A DNA stretch of 54,772 nt, taken from positions 1 to 54,772 of the forward strand of contig VBCH01000209.1 of NCBI GenBank assembly GCA_005884455.1, read 5' to 3'. Source of the DNA: Betaproteobacteria bacterium. Its GTDB lineage: Bacteria > Pseudomonadota > Gammaproteobacteria > Burkholderiales > SG8-39. The notes below the pieces were generated by a model. That model saw only the letters and a program-made list of their open reading frames with translations, ran no database searches and was not told the DNA's origin. Positions 53,176 to 54,772 of the stretch are shown here, in pieces. The position numbers and the translations under genes were made by a program. The first letter of the stretch is position 1. Every line of letters starts with the position of its first letter.

Positions 53176-54772
53176 TCAGGATGGCGTCGCGGCGGCGGCT
53201 TCCTTGACTGCCTTCATGCTGAGGCGCACCCGGCCCTTCTCGTCGGCCTCGAGGACCTTGACCTTCACCTGCTGCCCTTCCTTGAGATAGTCGGATACGT
53301 TGTTGACGCGCTCGTTTGCGATCTGCGAAATGTGCAGCAGGCCGTCCTTTCCGGGAAGCAGCTGCACGATGGCTCCGAAGTCGAGCAGTTTCAGCACGGT
53401 CCCGTCGTACACCCGGCCCACCTCGACGTCCGCCGTGATGTCCTCGATCCGCTTCTTCGCCGCCTGGCCGCCCTCGGCGGAGACGCAGGCGATCGAGACG
53501 GTCCCGTCGTCGGAGATCTCGATCGTGGTCCCGGTCTCCTCCTGCAGCCCGCGTATGACCACACCGCCCTTGCCGATGACGTCGCGGATCTTCTCGGGAT
53601 TGATCTTGATCTTGATGATGCGCGGTGCGTAGCTCGAGATTTCGGCCCGCGATCCCTCCAGCGCCTCCTTCATGATGCCGAGGATGTGCATCCGGCCCTC
53701 GCGCGCCTGTGCGAGCGCCACCTGCATGATCTCCTTGGTGATGCCTTCGATCTTGATGTCCATCTGCAGCGCGGTGATGCCGTTCTCGGTGCCCGCGACC
53801 TTGAAGTCCATGTCGCCGAGGTGATCCTCGTCGCCCAGGATATCGGTGAGGACCGAGAAGCGCTTTCCTTCCTTGATGAGCCCCATCGCGATGCCCGCGA
53901 CGTGTGCCTTCATCGGAACGCCGGCGTCCATGAGCGCGAGGCTGCCGCCGCAGACCGAGGCCATCGAGGAGGATCCGTTGGACTCGGTGATCTCCGAGAC
54001 CACGCGCATGGAGTACGCGAACTCCTCGGCCGTGGGGAGCATGGCGGCGAGAGCGCGCTTCGCGAGCCGTCCGTGTCCGATCTCGCGGCGCCTGGGCGAA
54101 CCCATGCGGCCGGTCTCGCCGGTGGCATAGGGCGGCATGTTGTAGTGGAGCATGAAGCGCTCCTTGTACTCGCCCATCAGCGCGTCGATGATCTGCTCGT
54201 CGCGGCCGGTGCCCAGCGTGGCTACGACCAGCGCCTGGGTCTCGCCGCGGGTGAAGAGCGCCGAGCCGTGCGTGCGGGGCAGCACGCCCACGCGCGCGTT
54301 GATCGGGCGCACCGTGCGCGTATCACGGCCGTCGATGCGCGCCTCTCCGTCGAGAATCTGATTGCGGACGATCTTCGATTCGAGCGCGAAGCAAATATCC
54401 TTGACGGCGTTCGCTTCGGGTCCGCCTTCGGCGCCGACCCCAACAGCCTCGAACACGCGTTTCCATATCGCGTCGATCGCTTCGGAGCGGGCCTGCTTTT
54501 GCTTGAGCTTGAACGCCGCGCGCAGGTCGCTCTCCGAAAGCTCGCGTATGCGCTCGGCGAGCGCTTCGTCCTTCACGACGGGTTTCCACTCCCAGGCGGG
54601 CCGCGCGGCCGCGTCGGCCAAGTCGTGGATCGCCTGGATGGCGGCTTTCATTTGCTCGTGGCCGAAAACAACCGAGCCGAGCATGACGTCCTCCGGAAGC
54701 TCATGCGCCTCGGATTCCACCATCAGCACGGCGTGCTCGGTGCCCGCCACCACGAGGTTGAGCTGGCTTTCC
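53176..54772 (-). CDS. pnp: polynucleotide phosphorylase, 5' end beyond window
   Basis: RNase PH domains; FRGASR-type core, KH and S1 domains ([62 protein letters not shown]). Confidence 0.96.
   Translation of the reverse strand, partial: ESQLNLVVAGTEHAVLMVESEAHELPEDVMLGSVVFGHEQMKAAIQAIHDLADAAARPAWEWKPVVKDEALAERIRELSESDLRAAFKLKQKQARSEAIDAIWKRVFEAVGVGAEGGPEANAVKDICFALESKIVRNQILDGEARIDGRDTRTVRPINARVGVLPRTHGSALFTRGETQALVVATLGTGRDEQIIDALMGEYKERFMLHYNMPPYATGETGRMGSPRRREIGHGRLAKRALAAMLPTAEEFAYSMRVVSEITESNGSSSMASVCGGSLALMDAGVPMKAHVAGIAMGLIKEGKRFSVLTDILGDEDHLGDMDFKVAGTENGITALQMDIKIEGITKEIMQVALAQAREGRMHILGIMKEALEGSRAEISSYAPRIIKIKINPEKIRDVIGKGGVVIRGLQEETGTTIEISDDGTVSIACVSAEGGQAAKKRIEDITADVEVGRVYDGTVLKLLDFGAIVQLLPGKDGLLHISQIANERVNNVSDYLKEGQQVKVKVLEADEKGRVRLSMKAVKEAAAATPS

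Overview
The window is a GC-rich chromosomal segment with strongly betaproteobacterial gene order. It is almost entirely protein coding. Conserved blocks, in order: tadA-guaA-guaB; rnfH/ratA-smpB; ppsA/ppsR; a selenoneine-type senA (in a 4-nt-overlapping operon with a SpoU-family RNA methyltransferase and a secreted CAP-domain protein) divergent from senB; rnhB-lpxB-lpxA-fabZ-lpxD-skp-bamA-rseP-dxr-cdsA-uppS-frr-pyrH-tsf-rpsB; map-glnD; def-mtiP-hpt; galU-ligA-zipA-smc; queF; dapC-dapD-pilU-dapE-prmB; a ubiD-family gene; tRNA-His; a REC-GAF-GGDEF-EAL protein; a GST; tRNA-Arg and tRNA-Pro; dksA; and the 3' part of pnp. The least ordinary items are: (1) the senA/senB pair, whose divergent start codons nearly touch; (2) an attC-like ~100 bp inverted repeat between smpB and ppsA; (3) a left-edge accessory module with a zinc-finger/nuclease-like protein and a putative 31-aa membrane peptide; (4) an L,D-transpeptidase gene whose catalytic core appears deleted; (5) prmB with no ATG/GTG/TTG for its conserved N-terminus but a CTG overlapping the dapE stop (CTGA); (6) a sharply AT-rich rare-codon patch inside smc. 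No CRISPR array, prophage, transposase or rRNA was recognised. All assignments come from reading the sequence and the supplied translations; no database search was run.
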